Assembly: GCA_903939355.1 (NCBI GenBank)
Contig: CAJAHC010000233.1
Coordinates: forward strand, 1-5,306
Direction: 5' to 3'
DNA from: an uncultured Methylococcaceae bacterium
GTDB taxonomy: Bacteria; Pseudomonadota; Gammaproteobacteria; Methylococcales; Methylomonadaceae
Length of the DNA stretch: 5,306 nt
Part shown: piece by piece, positions 4,888 through 5,306 of the stretch
Position numbering within the stretch: the stretch's first letter is position 1
Layout: the number at the start of each line of letters is the position of its first letter
Made by a program: the position numbers and the translations under genes
Notes under the pieces: model-generated
Told to the model about the DNA's origin: nothing
Seen by the model: the letters and a program-made list of their open reading frames with translations, nothing else
The model's database searches: none

Positions 4888-5252
4888 AACCATCATAATA
4901 CCCCATGGTTACGGTCATGCCTTAGGGCTAGAGGCCTCGGGTGGAATTTAAAACCAGCTTTAAGAAAGGATTTATTGGAAAATTGGTTGCTTTCGCCAAT
5001 TAAAAAGGTGGCTTGGTGTTAATCGGGATAAGCGATGCCGCTCCATCGCCGACCCTACAGAATAATGAGCATTGTTCTTATTAATACAGCAACCTTGATA
5101 AACCGTTACGCGGAAAAATGGCCATGGATAAAGTGAACGGTAATAAATGAGGCTCTTCCCGATTTCGTGGGATAGCTAATACATGTAGTACAATTTAGCT
5201 AAATGCCAACAAGTTAATCTTTAATAGTTTTGTTTTAAAACAAGAGTAAAAC
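4888..5252. other. Gene-free stretch with small hairpins
   Basis: No convincing coding frame was seen. A hairpin GCGATG (5032-5037) with CATCGC (5044-5049) is flanked by GGG on the left and ACCCTAC on the right, so on the - strand it begins GTAGGGT and may be a third REP-like type. At 5151-5171, GGCTCTTCCC followed by GATTTCGTGGG resembles an insertion-sequence end but has no partner in view. Confidence 0.45.
5230..5243. promoter_or_regulatory. Perfect 14-base palindrome before the last gene
   Basis: TTGTTTTAAAACAA is a perfect dyad ending nine bases before the ATG at 5253. Its place over the ribosome-binding region would suit an operator for an autoregulated small gene. AT-rich dyads also arise by chance, so the role is inference. 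Confidence 0.3.
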
Positions 5253-5306
5253 ATGCAAGCACTTGAAATTGAAGTTGATATAACGCCAGATGGTCAGTTG
5301 CTTAAT
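5253..5306 (+). CDS. Start of an unrecognised gene, cut by the window end
   Basis: The ATG is followed by 18 open codons (MQALEIEVDITPDGQLLN) to the last base. AAGAG at 5242-5246 is a plausible Shine-Dalgarno six bases upstream. The opening, a strand followed by ITPDGQL, resembles the N-termini of small antitoxin-like or AbrB-like proteins, which would fit the neighbourhood. The evidence is too short to name a family. Confidence 0.5.
   Translation, partial: MQALEIEVDITPDGQLLN

Overview
The window looks like chromosomal accessory DNA from an AT-leaning gammaproteobacterium. The evidence is a full-length RfaH-type antiterminator, a REP-associated tyrosine transposase (RAYT) with GTAG-type REP hairpins, and two HepT-MntA toxin-antitoxin (TA) modules. 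A methanotroph of the Methylococcales type is possible, because this REP style feels familiar from that group, but that is recall and not proof. Every gene called here lies on the + strand.

Layout. At 69-317 is an open C-terminal coding remnant with no start codon, unrecognised. At 329-850 is an RfaH-family gene. A gene-free stretch (851-1374) carries a perfect 12-base match to the E. coli RfaH recruitment site (ops), though inside a REP-like hairpin, and then a nested inverted repeat. At 1375-2243 is a first mntA-hepT pair with overlapping genes. At 2299-3138 is a RAYT gene bracketed by two copies of the same inverted REP pair (a BIME), the second followed by an extra REP. After another gene-free stretch with a good sigma70-type promoter comes a tight four-cistron unit (3501-4717): a UPF0175 antitoxin, the N-terminal third of a PIN-domain toxin, and a second, divergent mntA-hepT pair. 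All three junctions in it are stop/start overlaps. A third BIME closes this operon (4784-4887). Gene-poor DNA follows, and a new gene begins at 5253 and leaves the window.

How the parts work together. In each HepT-MntA pair the HEPN-fold RNase HepT is the toxin, and the minimal nucleotidyltransferase MntA neutralises it by AMPylating the tyrosine of the R-X4-H-X-Y motif. Both pairs keep all signature residues, so both look functional. The RAYT is probably the enzyme that made or maintains the BIMEs, which lie after the RAYT gene and after both hepT genes.

The most unusual element is the 3501-4717 operon. A UPF0175/PIN TA module has lost the catalytic remainder of its toxin, and a HepT-MntA module now follows in translational coupling, so the old antitoxin and promoter may now control a different toxin system.
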